Below are positions 1 through 10,897 of a stretch of 64,000 nucleotides of DNA, in pieces (the first letter of the stretch is position 1; each line of letters opens with the position of its first letter). The stretch comes from Flabesymbios commensalis. Its lineage: Eukaryota; Annelida; Polychaeta; Terebellida; Flabelligeridae. Location: NCBI GenBank assembly GCA_964017125.1, contig OZ024915.1:73228032-73292031 (forward strand), written 5' to 3'. A model generated the notes under the pieces. It did no database searches. It was given only the letters and a program-made list of their open reading frames with translations, and was not told the DNA's origin. The position numbers and the translations under genes were made by a program.

Positions 1-394
1 GCCTACATCAATGTTGAAGATAATCAGTGAAACTGTGAGTAAAACGAATAATTAATTCAAGAAAAAATATAAGGCCTACAATTTTTATCATTGATGTGCT
101 GTCGTTTTCTAAGCAAATGATAAAATACAGAGTCAAATTCATGAATAAACATATGTTAACCATCGTCTTTAACTGTTTAAAGAGTGCCCCTGACCACTCT
201 TTAAATCTCGTCTTTATAACTAAAGATTTCGCCTTAAAAATCTTTAGTGAAACGGGTCACTTAAAGATCACTCCTCAAAGATCGTTCGTGAAACAGTCAA
301 CTCTTTAATTAAGGATAAATCTTTATTTAAGGAGGATTTGGCGTTTTAAAGATCGTTTTTGCCTTAAAGATCGCTTAGTGAAACGCTACCCAGT
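1..394 (+). mobile_element. TIR-E element, right part, cut by window start
   Basis: This stretch matches 38138-38543 nearly base for base, at roughly 90% by eye, and ends in the same GTGAAACGC..CCAG terminus. The motif GTGAAAC recurs in the last 170 bases, as in the second copy. The left part lies outside the window. No transposase is visible, and the 70-codon frame inside is not conserved as protein between the copies. Confidence 0.75.
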
Positions 395-668
395 TTTCAA
401 AGGCTCTTGATATTCGTCTCAATTTCATGCATCCGAGTTTTTTAGTAGGCATCGCGAGTGTCGTTACACAGCTGGCTGTGGAAACAAAATGGCGGTTAGT
501 GTGTCTGGGCCTACAGCAGAGTGAATGAATTAGGCGGCCCAGTCATACCAGGTAGTTTTTAAATGTCAAATGTCAGATTTTGTGATATAAATTGATGTGC
601 AAACAGTGGGAATTGTAAATGTTTATCTCAAATTAGATAAATACGATTATGAGTAATTTTCATCCACT
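395..668. other. no feature recognised
   Basis: Non-repetitive AT-rich sequence. I see no gene, hairpin or family member here. Confidence 0.5.
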
Positions 669-985
669 TTAACCCTTAAAGCGCTGAATTATGTTTTATA
701 AACTATGGAGATCGAAGGGTTTTATTCGATTTTAAATCACCATAAATGTCTTAGTTAGCTCTTTCTGCTTCATTTGAATATCTATGTTATGGGTCCACGA
801 CAATTAGAAATATTTTAATTCTCTCGGTGCGGGAATCGTCTTTATACGTCAGAATCTGCCGTCTACAGACGGCAGATTCTGACGTATAAAGACGATTCTG
901 ACGTATAAAGACGATACGTCAGAATCTGACGTCTACAGACGGCAGATTCTGACGTATAAAGACGATTCCCGCACTGCAATTGTTA
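669..985 (+). mobile_element. TTAA-A element with duplicated internal hairpin
   Basis: Starts TTAACCCTTAAAGCGCTGAA and carries the family body (ATAAATGTCTTAGTTAGCTC). It ends in the palindromic GTGCGGGAATCGTC...GATTCCCGCACTG. The hairpin arm (CGTCAGAATCTG around CTACAGAC) is present twice in tandem at 836-972, so the element is longer than its relatives. The terminal AAAGGGTTAA is eroded. Confidence 0.8.
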
Positions 986-1656
986 CGTTGTATATTATAA
1001 AAAACGCATCTTTTTATTCAGACATTATTTTATAACAATATGATGGACACTCGTCATCAAATCATGAGCCTCAGCAATTTCTGTATCTCAGCAGACGAGA
1101 CGCACAGTTAGAGAAAGATGCGAAATAGAGTAAGAAATAGAGTAAATATTAAATTTAAACGAATGTGTAAAACATTTTTGCTATTACCTAGCTTCCATAA
1201 GCCATTTGAATACACTCTTATTAATTAGTACATCAATTATATGAAACAAAACATTCATTTATGATTTGCTGCTCATTAGAATTGTATGGTGATCACTTGT
1301 ACACCGGTGATTTATTTCACTGGGCGGTATTCACCATTATATCCCAGACACATTATATTTTCGCAGCAGCAGACGACATATTTATCATTATAATACATAT
1401 ACATTGTTATGGCATTAACGGCAATATTTAAAACAGAAAACAAACGGGTCAGTCAAAATATACGTTTTTGAGTATAATAAAGCAAGCAGAGCTATCAATT
1501 TGTGATATTAAGAAAGTCACCAGCTGTATATTGTCAGCACTCTGTCAGAGATAAATATCGAGCGACAAAGCTCAGTTTAATACAGGAGCTCTTCCTCATT
1601 TAATTCTCAATCCACGCAGAATATGTAAATTACACTGATAGCAAACGCAACCACTA
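986..1656. other. no feature recognised
   Basis: AT-rich unique sequence without a long frame or a recognisable repeat. Confidence 0.45.
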
Positions 1657-1800
1657 TTACACTGCTGTGACAAGGCACATAGCAGTAACTGATTATTTTC
1701 CAAGTAAGCAGTTACAGTTGTTTGCTTTTGACATAGAGCAAAGGCAAACAGCAGTGACTGCTCACTTGAAAAGTAAGCAGTTACTGCTGTTTATCTTTGC
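1657..1800. repeat. Pal-S palindrome pair, GCAGTTACTGCTGTTTG type
   Basis: Inverted copies of AAGTAAGCAGTTACTGCTG, AGCAGTAACTG and GCAAACAGCAGTGACTG alternate over about 140 bases. The same variant recurs at 63375-63668. The canonical form has GGCAGTATCTGCTTACTT. Confidence 0.65.
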
Positions 1801-2174
1801 AGTGAAATACATACAGTAATGTAGCCTACAGCCTGATCCACCAACGTCTTTCAGCTATTCCATTACCAAAATCCTGGCAAAACTAGCACCGCTACCCAAA
1901 GTCAACAGTGGCACGCAACAGCAACACTGTGAAAACGCTGAGTCAGCTGTTTTTGGGGCTTTTTGTAATTTCAGTTTTGCAGCAGCAATCTCGTGTGAGA
2001 GACAGGGAGAAAATGAAATCGTCTTTGCCGGAGTGAGTTATTTCAGGTAATCCATCATTGGGACGTCGCCGTGATCCCAATTAGAGAAAAGGTCCCGGCG
2101 AGGCGAGAGTTTCTCGGTGATTAGAAGGGGCACCCCTTTCATCGCATGGCAATCTTAACCAGGAATCCTTAGGG
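1801..2174. other. unique stretch, possible regulatory DNA
   Basis: High-complexity sequence. The part at 2065-2150 has CAATTAG and GTGATTAG homeodomain-type cores in a GC-richer context. No frame or repeat was seen. Function is unproven. Confidence 0.2.
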
Positions 2175-2380
2175 GTTTTCTCAAGTTAAAAAAATCAAAA
2201 AATCTGTAAAAAAAATAGGATTTTAAGTTTTTGGGACATTTTGTGTTTTTTTTGTGTGTGTTGTTTTCATGTTTCCCAATGTTTCTAAAAAAACCCCAAA
2301 AATGGATAGGGGGGTGGGTGGACTTGGTCTGAGCAATCCGAGTTTTTGTCGAATTTTTTGATTTTTTTTAACTTGACAAG
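2175..2380. mobile_element. short AT-rich inverted-repeat element
   Basis: CAAGTTAAAAAAATCAAAAA near 2184 is matched in reverse complement by TTTTTGATTTTTTTTAACTTG near 2353, giving about 24-bp inverted ends around a 150-bp core. It abuts a TTAA-A copy. The family is unknown, and A/T richness makes chance pairing easier. Confidence 0.45.
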
Positions 2381-2537
2381 ATCCCTTTGAGCGCTGAATT
2401 TTTCTTGAAAACCAAAGGGTTTTTTTAGATTTGAAATGATCATACCGTCTTAGGTAATTCTTACCGATTGATTTTAAACGTATGTAGTGAGTCAGATTCT
2501 GACATATAAAGTCGATCACCGCACTGTAGGGGTTAAA
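2381..2537 (+). mobile_element. TTAA-A element, short diverged copy
   Basis: CCCTTTGAGCGCTGAA at the left and CCGCACTGTAGGGGTTAA at the right are family termini. The body is shortened and only the right half of the internal hairpin remains. The left TTAA is replaced by sequence continuous with the preceding inverted-repeat element. Confidence 0.65.
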
Positions 2538-2559
2538 AATCCCCATTTAAATATGTATG

Positions 2560-2945
2560 TTAACATATTTATCCCACTTGGGTAACTAAAATCACAAATC
2601 ATCATGTTCCATACACAAAAAACGATTTAACTTCCTACACCGAAGTGGTTTAGAACGCGTTTGTATATGTCTGTTTTAAGAATAAGGGGTCATTTATCTT
2701 CTCATCCACTTGAAGTCACTAGAAATCGAGAGTGAAAACTTAAAGTTGTGTCTCGCTACCGCGATCCACAACTTCAAGTGACCGAAAATTTGCGTGATTT
2801 AAGAAATTTAGGTCCCAGCATATATCAGTATTTCAAGATTGAAGGCATATTTATTTTTTAACAACCAGTTATCAGGGGTAATACTGGTGCTAATAAAAAG
2901 AGAGAATGTCTACTCTAGTCGACATCAGTATCCTGAGGGTTAAGG
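2560..2945 (+). mobile_element. TTAA-B3-type element, diverged
   Basis: Contains the B hairpin (AAAGTTGTGTCTCGCTACCG / CGCGATCCACAACTTCAAGT) at 2740-2780. It ends GTCGACATCAGTATCCTGAGGGTTAA, matching the end of the copy at 10632-10870. The left boundary is uncertain. Confidence 0.55.
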
Positions 2946-2957
2946 TGTGCATTTATT

Positions 2958-3172
2958 AGCCCTTTAAGCCCTCACTATGCACAAAAGCATCATTTAAAGA
3001 ATGGCTTAAGTTCCTACACTTAGTTTAGAACCTTTTCATGGAACTGTTTTAATAATAACATTTTTTTTTCTTTGCCACCCACTTCAAGTCATCTTTATCC
3101 ACTACAAGTCGAAAATTGCGGCTTGTGGTGGATGAAGATTACAATGGTAAATTCAACCTTGAAAGGATTAAA
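2958..3172 (+). mobile_element. TTAA-C element
   Basis: Left end CCCTTTAAGCCCTCACTATGC, body with CACTTCAAGTCATCTT, and right end TTCAACCTTGAAAGGATTAA. The internal hairpin (CACTACAAGTCGAAAATTGC...GCTTGTGGTGG) is shortened. The terminal bases differ from TTAA on both sides, which suggests an older copy. Confidence 0.7.
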
Positions 3173-3205
3173 TAACAATGACTGCATTAGAGCAGCATCA
3201 TTATG

Positions 3206-3940
3206 CCAGACCCACCATGCGAATTGAAATAAGCCAGATCAAGCCAGATCACGAAACTTGAAAACTCGGATGTTTTAATGTTACCCCCCATGCGAATTGA
3301 AATAAGCCTATTTGCGCCAGATCACGAAACTTGAAAACTCGGATGTTTTAATGTTACCCACCATGCGAATTGAAATACGCCTATTTGCGCCAGATCACGA
3401 AACTTGAAAACTCGGATGTTTTAATGTTACCCACCATGCGAATTGAAATACGCCTATTTGCGCAGGATCACGAAACTTGAAAACTCGGATGTTTTAATGT
3501 TACCCACCATGCGAATTGAAATAAGCCTATTGGCGCCAGATCACGAAACTTGAAAACTCGGATGGTTTAATGTTACCCACCATGCGAATTGAAATAAGCC
3601 TATTGGCGCCAGATCACGAAACTTGAAAACTCGGATGTTTTAATGTTACCCACCATGCGAATTGAAATAAGCCTATTTGCGCCAGATCACGAAGCTTGAA
3701 AACTCGGATGTTTTAATGTTACCCACCATGCGAATTGAAATAAGCCTATTTGCGCCAGATCACGAAACTTGAAAACTCGGATGTTTTAATGTTACCCACC
3801 ATGCGAATTGAAATACGCCTATTTGCGCCAGATCACGACACTTAAAAACTCGGATGGTTTAATGTTACCCACCATGCGAATTGAAATACGCCTATTTGCG
3901 CCGGATCACGAAATTTGAAAACTCGGATGTTTTAATGTTT
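3206..3940. repeat. 73-bp tandem satellite, about 10 copies
   Basis: The word CATGCGAATTGAAATA recurs at 73-bp spacing (gaattg at 3221, 3294, 3367 and on to 3877). Units share CGCCAGATCACGAAACTTG and ACTCGGATGTTTTAATG. Copies differ by a few bases each, so the array is fairly young. The first unit carries a short internal duplication of AAGCCAGATC. Confidence 0.95.
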
Positions 3941-4063
3941 GATTTATTAGACTGAGTGATTCGGATTTTGATGTGCGTTCCAGGCAAAATGATGCAGACT
4001 GGTTCAAGCTAAATAATTTATATTTGAAAACCAGTTTATTATCATCCCATCAAAATGTTGCAC

Positions 4064-4307
4064 TTAACCCTTGTCCTGCTATGCCCGGATATATACGGGG
4101 TTAAGGATGTTTTAGATCAATAAAAATATCACCTAATTTTGATAAAATAGTTTTTAGTAGATGCTTGGACGATCTAATAATTTAATTTTAGTCTATTTTT
4201 CATAAATAGTAATATTTTTCGTCATTTGAAGCTGGAAATTGCGTTAGCAATTCCAGCTTCAAATGACGAAAAATACAATTGAAACAATTCAGCAGGACAA
4301 GGGTTAA
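4064..4307. mobile_element. TTAA-D element, complete
   Basis: Bounded by TTAA at 4064-4067 and 4304-4307. The 13-bp ends are CCCTTGTCCTGCT and its exact complement AGCAGGACAAGGG. Inside lies a hairpin with arms TCGTCATTTGAAGCTGGAA and TTCCAGCTTCAAATGACGA. Length is 244 bp and there is no coding capacity. TTAA duplication and a CCC start fit a piggyBac-like MITE. Confidence 0.85.
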
Positions 4308-4404
4308 CATGCATCACGTTGAGTCAGAATGGCAAAGGTCTCATCATTGACCTTTGCCATTCTGACTCAACGTGATGCATGTTAACCCTTGTCCTGCTGA
4401 ATTG
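4285..4404. repeat. perfect foldback, 56-bp arms, 8-bp loop
   Basis: Bases 4285-4340 are the exact reverse complement of 4349-4404, with loop TCATCATT. The arm contains the right end of TTAA-D plus about 33 bases of flank. The absence of any mismatch implies a very recent event or ongoing homogenisation. Confidence 0.95.
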
Positions 4405-4520
4405 TCTGTGCTGACAGCACTGGAGCCGGAAGGTGTTATGCGTGACAGGGGAGTGGTAATCATTTTATATCATTAATAATAACATCACCTTATAGCAATC
4501 ACGTCAGAATATCGTATTTC

Positions 4521-4999
4521 TTAACCCCCTGAGCTCCGATGTCCTCTAGATTTGGCACTCTGTGTTTTTATTGCCATCTGAATCACCAGCTTTTTAACCC
4601 TTTAAGCCCCCACGATGCATTAAAGCATCATTTTACATCCCTGAAAACATATTTTCCTACAACTAAGGGTTTTAGAACGAAAATTTCCATGAAACTGGTT
4701 GACCAATACGTGGTAATTTTCTTTAATTTTTAAACCACTTCATGTCATCTTCATCTACTACAAGTCGAGAATTGCGACAGCAATTCGCGGCTTGTAGTGG
4801 ATGAAGCTGACTATGGTAAATTCAGGATTGAAAGGGTTAAATTAAAATATGCTTTGAATTGAAAAACACTGCTATGATAGAACTTGTGTTTTACAAATCA
4901 CATACAGTTCCAAACACTTGAACCTGTGGCTTGCGGTAGCGAGATGCAACTACAAGTGGTTGATAATAAAATTGTATTCTTCGGAACTCTGGGGGCTAA
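4521..4999 (+). mobile_element. TTAA-B-like element hosting a TTAA-C insertion
   Basis: TTAACCCCCTGAGCTCCGA at the left faces TCGGAACTCTGGGGGCTAA at the right (12 of 15 complementary). The right half contains a diverged B hairpin (GGCTTGCGGTAGCGAGATGC). The complete TTAA-C copy at 4594-4840 interrupts it. Confidence 0.6.
4594..4840 (+). mobile_element. TTAA-C element, complete, nested
   Basis: TTAA at 4594-4597 and 4837-4840. The left end is CCCTTTAAGCCCCCACGATG and the right end TTCAGGATTGAAAGGG. It carries the 45-bp hairpin with arms CCACTACAAGTCGAGAATTG and CAATTCGCGGCTTGTAGTGG. Its own GATGCATTAAAGC near the left end is a TTAA site, used for self-insertion at 49 kb. Confidence 0.85.
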
Positions 5000-5840
5000 A
5001 CGGCATGCTTGAAAACCAAGCTTGAAAGTTCTCAGAATGAGAACTATGATCGTAACAAAAAAAATACGAAGTGATGAAACTGCAGCATAATTGAATTAAA
5101 ACGTATTCTTCACGGAAGTAGTTCTGCTCCCATTAATTAAATAACGTCTGAAGAGATTAAAATGATAAAAAAAAGAGTGCGTATTCCAATATACGTGGCT
5201 TAACTACGCGTGGTCATGATTATGAGGGGTTCAAATTCAAGCCAAGCAATCACGACGACGATTCAGGCCTAAAATCGTTTTTATCCGCATGTCTGAGATG
5301 TCAAATTGTTTATACATGAGTCAACGTGACTAACGTCTCATAGGCATTGCGTACGCTGACAAGACAAACCAAATAAATCATATTTCCAACTGAACATTTA
5401 CATGTATATTGAAAACCTTTTCATTTGGGGATCTACTTCAGACGTCAAAATCTGACGTCTAACGTCAAGTCCAGTGTCTAATAAAATAAAACATTTTTAT
5501 AGACACCCAGTAATTAATTGATTAATCACATTGAATTAATATAATACTATAGAATAATTTTCTTATGTGAGACTGTATTAGAACCCGTATATGAAGTGAC
5601 TTGGATCTCGAATCAATAGGTAACTTCAGATACACTTTTTATGCTTCGTTGAAAAACGGAAATATCAGATATTTCATTATATCTTCCCTATTATCTACGT
5701 TTCCATTTGGTTTATTCTGGTCAACATATTTTTTTATAAATTTAGTCAAAATACTTTTTTTACCGCCCACGTTTTCAACAAACTTTTTTCTCTGACTTTC
5801 GTGGCGACAACTTTTTTCATATTGCTTCCACCCCACGCTC
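5000..5840. other. mostly unique, with one TTAA-A hairpin scrap
   Basis: The only repeat piece is an inverted pair at 5441-5466 (ACGTCAAAATCTGACGTC type) from a TTAA-A hairpin. The frames at 5601-5860 are AT-rich and overlap on both strands, so I do not call them genes. Confidence 0.4.
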
Positions 5841-5860
5841 CCACCCCCCCCCCCCCTCAC
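5841..5860. repeat. poly-C tract
   Basis: Thirteen C in a row at 5844-5856. Similar 11-15-base C or G runs occur at 12206, 24959, 27127, 40313, 51618, 51862 and 57343. Confidence 0.9.
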
Positions 5861-6360
5861 CCCTCCCCTAAGATATATATCGGTGTGTCCCCTATTTACA
5901 GTTAAAATATTTTAAAACAAATCAATGCGGCCGTCACCAGGTCAGTGGTTGTAGTAAAGAACAAAGTTAACGACCAGTGAACAAATGTTCCCTGTAGCCG
6001 AAGGGAGACATAAAAGAGACGTATGATTTCACGGAGGAAACAGTTTTTTAGCTTATGACACCGAGGGCATCTGAAGGATAATTTGAACCAAGCCACAAAG
6101 AAAATTGACTTCACACCGGTCAAGCCTGCTCCCCGCTGACATGCCCGGGGAGATGGTCGCGCGGCGATTTTTAGTCGCACTTCATTTTGTGGTTGGGCGT
6201 TTTTATCTCGCGGACGCGATGTAACCGTGCTGTGGTGTGGAAAATGAAACACGAAATGGAGAGTGGCCTTTCATAAACAAGTTCCCTGGGAGTAGCCTTA
6301 TCCTGTATGCGATACCATCCCATTCCGGGGACATTGCTCAAGACGAGTGGGCATGGTCAG
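5861..6360. other. unique stretch, no gene recognised
   Basis: A 116-codon reverse frame (5902-6252) is the longest frame in the window outside repeats and SINEs. It lacks a recognisable domain. Sequence is complex and GC-richer near 6110-6230. It could be a conserved non-coding block or chance. Confidence 0.2.
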
Positions 6361-6417
6361 TCGTTGGAATAATGCTGGGCCAGCGTCGGAGACGCTGGTC
6401 CAGCATTATCCCAACGA
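6361..6417. mobile_element. Pal-H palindrome, core only
   Basis: Arms 6361-6387 and 6391-6417 pair with two mismatches around GGA. The core is TGCTGGGCCAGCGTC. The outer CCCAGCAAACACGAG ends are missing. Confidence 0.75.
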
Positions 6418-6650
6418 TGTGTAGTCGTTTCTACCCCAGCACGGTCACCTCGCATGACTGCAGTTGTCATTTCAGACGCCACGATGTAGATTACTGAAGT
6501 CAACACGCTTCACATCACGCACCCAATGCAATGTATCTCCTGGCTCAATTATCGACTGCAGCTTTCTTCACATAGGCGAGTTCCTCTCTCTATCTATCTC
6601 TCTCCATGCTTTCGAATATTCCACTCTCTCTATCTCCCTGTCGGGGGGGG

Positions 6651-7005
6651 GGGGTGGCCCTGATGCAGTGGTTAAAGCTGCCTGCTTAGAAATTCGGAGA
6701 TCGCAGGTTCGAACCCCACTCTGGCCTTGAAAGAAATTTGGATATCGCAGGTTCGAACACCACTCAAATTACAAAGAAACAAAATGTTTCTTTCCTCTTA
6801 CTCGTAATGATTCAATATTGTGGGGAACCTCCGTGACCGAGAGGTAGCGTGCTTGGTATCGAACCGCCAGGGCTCGAATTTCGAATCATGTGTCTGGAGG
6901 ACAGTGACATTTCATTCATCTCACCATCCTAAGTAGGTTCTCCTGGCCTAGTTCAGCCTATATATGCACAAAATATGGCCTAAGACCCCATTCATTCCAT
7001 TTCAT
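6651..7005 (+). mobile_element. SINE-D, old subfamily, both heads
   Basis: Head 1 reads GATGCAGTGGTTAAAGCTGC (A-box region) and GCAGGTTCGAACCCC (B box), and the B-box region is repeated at 6739-6761. Head 2 runs from GTGACCGAGAGGTAGCGTG to GGCTCGAATTTCGAATC. The tail ends CCCATTCATTCCATTTC. Divergence from young copies is high, and I found no clear TSD. Confidence 0.85.
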
Positions 7006-7229
7006 ATCTATCTTCCTGCCTTGGCATACTAGTATACTTCACTTGCTGCCTCTGGCCACGCTGAGACATTCATCAGCATCCACAGATGTGTTCCTTCTTT
7101 GATTCTATCTCGTTGTCGCCTGTCCAAACGTCCCTATTCCCATTTTCTACTTCCATTCTGCATGTCTTCTCGTCAACTCCTTCCTTATCTAGGATCCCGC
7201 TCTCAATCTCCTTTACTCTCTATCTCTCG

Positions 7230-7477
7230 TTGACCCATTCAGTGCGGGGACCGTCTTTATACGCGAGAATCTGAGGTCTGTAGAAGTCAGATTCTGACGT
7301 ACGAAGACGGTCCCGCACTGAAATAATTAAATTATTTATATTTGTCATAGACTCATAAAATAGACATTCAAATAAAGCGGAAAGAGCTAAATAATACATT
7401 GATGTTGATTTCGAATAGAAAAAAAACTTTTGGTCTCCATGGTTTTTACAAAAATATTTCAGCTATGTGAAGGTTAA
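7230..7477 (-). mobile_element. TTAA-A element
   Basis: Left CCCATTCAGTGCGGGGACCG with hairpin to CGGTCCCGCACTG; body TTTGGTCTCCATGG; right end AAGGTTAA. The left TTAA has changed to TTGA. Confidence 0.75.
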
Positions 7478-7794
7478 CAGTTTAAGTGCACGTCCGCATA
7501 ATACCTTTTTTTATCTATAATAATTTTATGTTGACTAAATTCATGTGACAGAATCAGAATTTTGTAAGGAAGAAGGGGGGGTCGATTGAAAAAATAAAAA
7601 TGTAAGTGTAAATCAATGATTCTTCTTAGTCTTTTATGGTAATATATAGGGGGCTTGACATTACATTGAAGTAGTTGCTCTCGTTAGTGGTAAAAAAGGG
7701 CTTATGTTTTAAACAAAATTATAAAAGCTTTCTTTGTTGTTTATAAAACTCAACCTATTTATTCTGAGGACATATTGTTGAATACATCCAACGA

Positions 7795-7854
7795 AACGAG
7801 AGACATTGACCCAATGTCTCATGAGACATTGACCCAATTTCTCATGTTTGCTCA
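7795..7854. mobile_element. Pal-H end fragment, duplicated
   Basis: AGACATTGACCCAAT plus CTCATG occurs twice in a row and is followed by TCATGTTTGCTC. This is one Pal-H arm, locally duplicated. Confidence 0.45.
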
Positions 7855-7939
7855 GATAAACTGGACGACCATGTGCGCAATGTGTTATGTGAGACTTTTG
7901 AGAAAAAAACATCAGTAGCAATTGTCAGTGTGTATGAGT

Positions 7940-8278
7940 TTTAACGAGGACAAAATGAAATGAATCGGGCTTTAGGCCACCTTTGTGCACATATAGGCTA
8001 AACTGGGCCAGGAGAACCTTCTGAGGATGGTGAGATGATTGAGATGACACTGTCCTCCAGACACAGGATTCGAAATTCGTACCCTGGCGGTCTGAGGCCG
8101 AGCACGCTACCCCTCGGTCACGGAGGCTCCCCACAATACTAACTTTCACACGTGGATGGGGAAGAAACAATTTTGTTTCTTTCAAACCGCCGAGACCGGG
8201 AACCGAACCCCGGACTCTGGCGTGAAAGGCAGCGGTGCTAACCACTACCCTAGGGCCCCCGCCCTTTAACGAGGACAA
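7940..8278 (-). mobile_element. SINE-D, young copy with 14-bp TSD
   Basis: Flanked by TTTAACGAGGACAA at 7940-7953 and 8265-8278. The reverse strand carries head 1 (AGGGTAGTGGTTAGCACCGC; B box GGTTCGGTTCCCGG), head 2 (CGAGGGGTAGCGTGCTCGG; B-like box) and the tail ending in CATTTCATTTT. The apparent 117-codon frame is the SINE itself. Confidence 0.95.
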
Positions 8279-8423
8279 TATGCCAGGAAAACCTAATACA
8301 TGTATGCGATTTGTTGAGAAAACGCCATTGAAGGTTTTTCTCGTGCAAACGACTTATTGAAATTATCGCTGGCGATAAATGATTGTTAATTAGGTTGCAA
8401 AATGTTATTTGTCTGTTTTCTTG

Positions 8424-8525
8424 TAAAGATTCAATATGCTGAGTCGCCTGAGATTGATGGCAGTGTCATGTGATTTAAATCTCACCATCCTTGGGAGATT
8501 TAACTGCCTCATGTTAGCCTCTCGT
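8424..8525 (+). mobile_element. degraded SINE-D remnant
   Basis: GGCAGTGTCATGTGATTTA..CTCACCATCCTTGGGAG resembles the middle of SINE-D. Heads and tail are gone. Confidence 0.4.
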
Positions 8526-8832
8526 TGGCAAACGAACAATATTTGTTGGCTCTGGTTGGATACATTATCTAATTATCGGTCAAACTATTAATGCTCTTGA
8601 AAAACAGACGGCCATTTAGTATTCTACTCGTTTTGTTGCAATAATGCCCGAATAGCCTTTCCACGTTACAGAGGGAGACTGGAATCGCTCTCCTTTTGGT
8701 TATAGTACTGGTATTGCCATCCGTATAACAAACCTCTAATTGACCGAGATTGAAAGTTTGTCCAATCAAGGATTTGTGTTACACGTAAGGGCTTGTGCGC
8801 CTATGAGTTTTAATGATACATGCGTTGTAGAA

Positions 8833-9147
<315 letters not shown>

Positions 9148-9466
9148 CGTAACATATTTTGATGATAATCATGTGATATCTATTTCAGGCATCTTCTGTC
9201 AGTTTACATCGTCCAGCACTACACAACATGTTATGTCAGAAAGTTTATACTACACCTTCAAAATCTAAACTATTTTAATTAGGGAAGTCACTGAGCCGAG
9301 AATGTTGGATCATAATTATATTACATGGTTCGGTGGCCATCACATCGTTTTTCTGTCTTCATAAATTCTCCCCCACTTGCAAGGCGGTACATTTATAGCA
9401 CAAAAACACATTACTGCCAGAGTAATTGTCATTGGGCGCGTGTTATATTGACCATGGACCATAACT
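9148..9466. other. no feature recognised
   Basis: Unique AT-rich sequence. Confidence 0.4.
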
Positions 9467-9574
9467 CTCGCAAACACTGAGTGCTCAACCAATGCTGCTT
9501 TAATACCGGCCCAACATAGAAGACGGTGGGCCAGCATTAAAACAGCCTTGGTTCAATGTCTCGTGTTTTCTAGG
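9467..9574. mobile_element. Pal-H palindrome, near full length
   Basis: Left CGCAAACACTGAGTGCTCAACC, right GGTTCAATGTCTCGTGTTTTC. The centre is GAAGACGGTGGGCCAGCATT. Arms pair imperfectly. Confidence 0.75.
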
Positions 9575-10069
9575 AAGTGTCAATTTAGAGCCAATAGAGA
9601 ACCCACTATTATCAATGGTTATTGATCAACCTGGGCTGTGACCACATAATACGTGTGCTTATACACGTTTCACTCATCGTAACGTCTCAGAATATTTCTC
9701 CCAGAAACAGCTTTGACCACAGTCAGAATAATTAGAGCAGTAGAATATCGATAACTTTACTTTTATGTTATATTAAAGTTTTTTAATATTTTGTTGATAT
9801 TGTTATTTGTGAGTGTATATGTAAAAGACTGTGTCTGATGTTCCACCAATTTTCATGCAAATTGCTAATACGTACAATTCTTCTAAGATATAATGAATTT
9901 GTATTCGGTTCCCTCGACTAATATTGAAAAGTAAAATACAATGTCGCAGGAAAAAAAAAATTATGCTATGTCACTCCTCTTGTACGTAATCAAATCTAGA
10001 AGAGCAAATTTGAATTAAGTATCGCCTCGGGAATATTATATCACCAAATGGCCGATCTGTACGGAGCAT
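9575..10069. other. no feature recognised
   Basis: Unique AT-rich DNA. Confidence 0.4.
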
Positions 10070-10250
10070 TCTAAGGGACATTAAAAAAGTCACTTGCATC
10101 TGGAAGTATTTATTTGGTGCGCACCAAATAATTTGGTGCACACCAAATAAATATTTAAAATTAGTAGGTGCGCATCGAATTATTTGGTGCGCACCAATAA
10201 ATAAGTACTTTCAGCTACAATTAATTTTCTTGAAATGTCCTTCAAAGTTT
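10070..10250. mobile_element. inverted-repeat element with TGGTGCGCACCA hairpins
   Basis: The outer halves pair loosely (AAGGGACATT with AATGTCCTTC). Inside, ATTTATTTGGTGCGCACCAA and its inverse occur with a second TGGTGC pair. It has four nested palindromic blocks in 100 bp and looks like a small MITE. No relatives were found in the window. Confidence 0.55.
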
Positions 10251-10254
10251 TCTC

Positions 10255-10395
10255 TCAATTTTTCAATCCGTAGAACCGTAACATGGGTATTCAAATAAAG
10301 TGAAAAGTTCTAACTAGGACATATATGATGACTTCAAAATGAAAAAACCCTTTGATCTCTTTATACAAAAAATGCAGCGTTTTAATGGTTAATGG
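10255..10395 (-). mobile_element. TTAA-A element, half copy
   Basis: Body (CATGGGTATTCAAATAAAG, GAAAAAACCCTTTGATCTC) and right end GCGTTTTAATGGTTAA are present. The hairpin half is missing. Confidence 0.65.
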
Positions 10396-10404
10396 TTACC
10401 ACCC

Positions 10405-10897
10405 CTAAATAACCCTTTAGCCGCCATATTATTCAAATTGAATTTTCACCCATTTGAAGGTGTGTCTCGCTGACGCGATCCACAACTTTAAGTGAGTGAA
10501 AATTAATCAGATTTGACAAAATGGAGGTAAAAAAAATCAAATCTTGCTGATTGATGTCACTTTTTATCTTTAACAGGTTTAAAAGCTGATATGTAATGTG
10601 CTAATATAAAATGTAAAGAACGAATATGGGGATAAAAGCCCTGAGCTATAAAATACAAGCTTACCCACCTGGACTTGTGTCCCGCCAAAGAGATCCACAA
10701 CTTCAAGTTGTCGCAGCTTTAATTAAAAAAATATATGTAATTAACAAATTAAAGCTACAATACATGTGCTGCAGTTTTAAGTGATATTTTAATTTTAAAA
10801 TCTAGGTTCTCAACTTCCAATGAAAACACTGATATATCACTATGGTCGACACCAGTGCTCAGAGGGTTAATAGGTGTGTTTGGGGCTTAAAGGGTTA
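10405..10897 (+). mobile_element. TTAA-B1 with a TTAA-B3 copy in its right end
   Basis: B1 starts TAACCCTTTAGCCGCC and holds the hairpin GGTGTGTCTCGCTGACGCG / CGCGATCCACAAC. At about 10632 a B3 body (CCCTGAGCTATAAAATAC to CCAGTGCTCAGAGGGTTAA at 10870) intervenes. CTTAAAGGGTTAA at 10885-10897 then closes the outer element. Confidence 0.55.

Noticed and set aside
3206-3940. A CRISPR array
   Set aside because: The repeats are contiguous 73-bp units without variable spacers, and the context is eukaryotic.
5902-6252. A 116-codon reverse gene with CPRCHKLKNC (possible zinc knuckle)
   Set aside because: Only a single C-x2-C, no domain match I know, and no neighbouring exon signals.
6651-6725. A tRNA gene
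   Set aside because: A and B boxes are present, but the acceptor and anticodon arms do not fold and SINE sequence follows directly.
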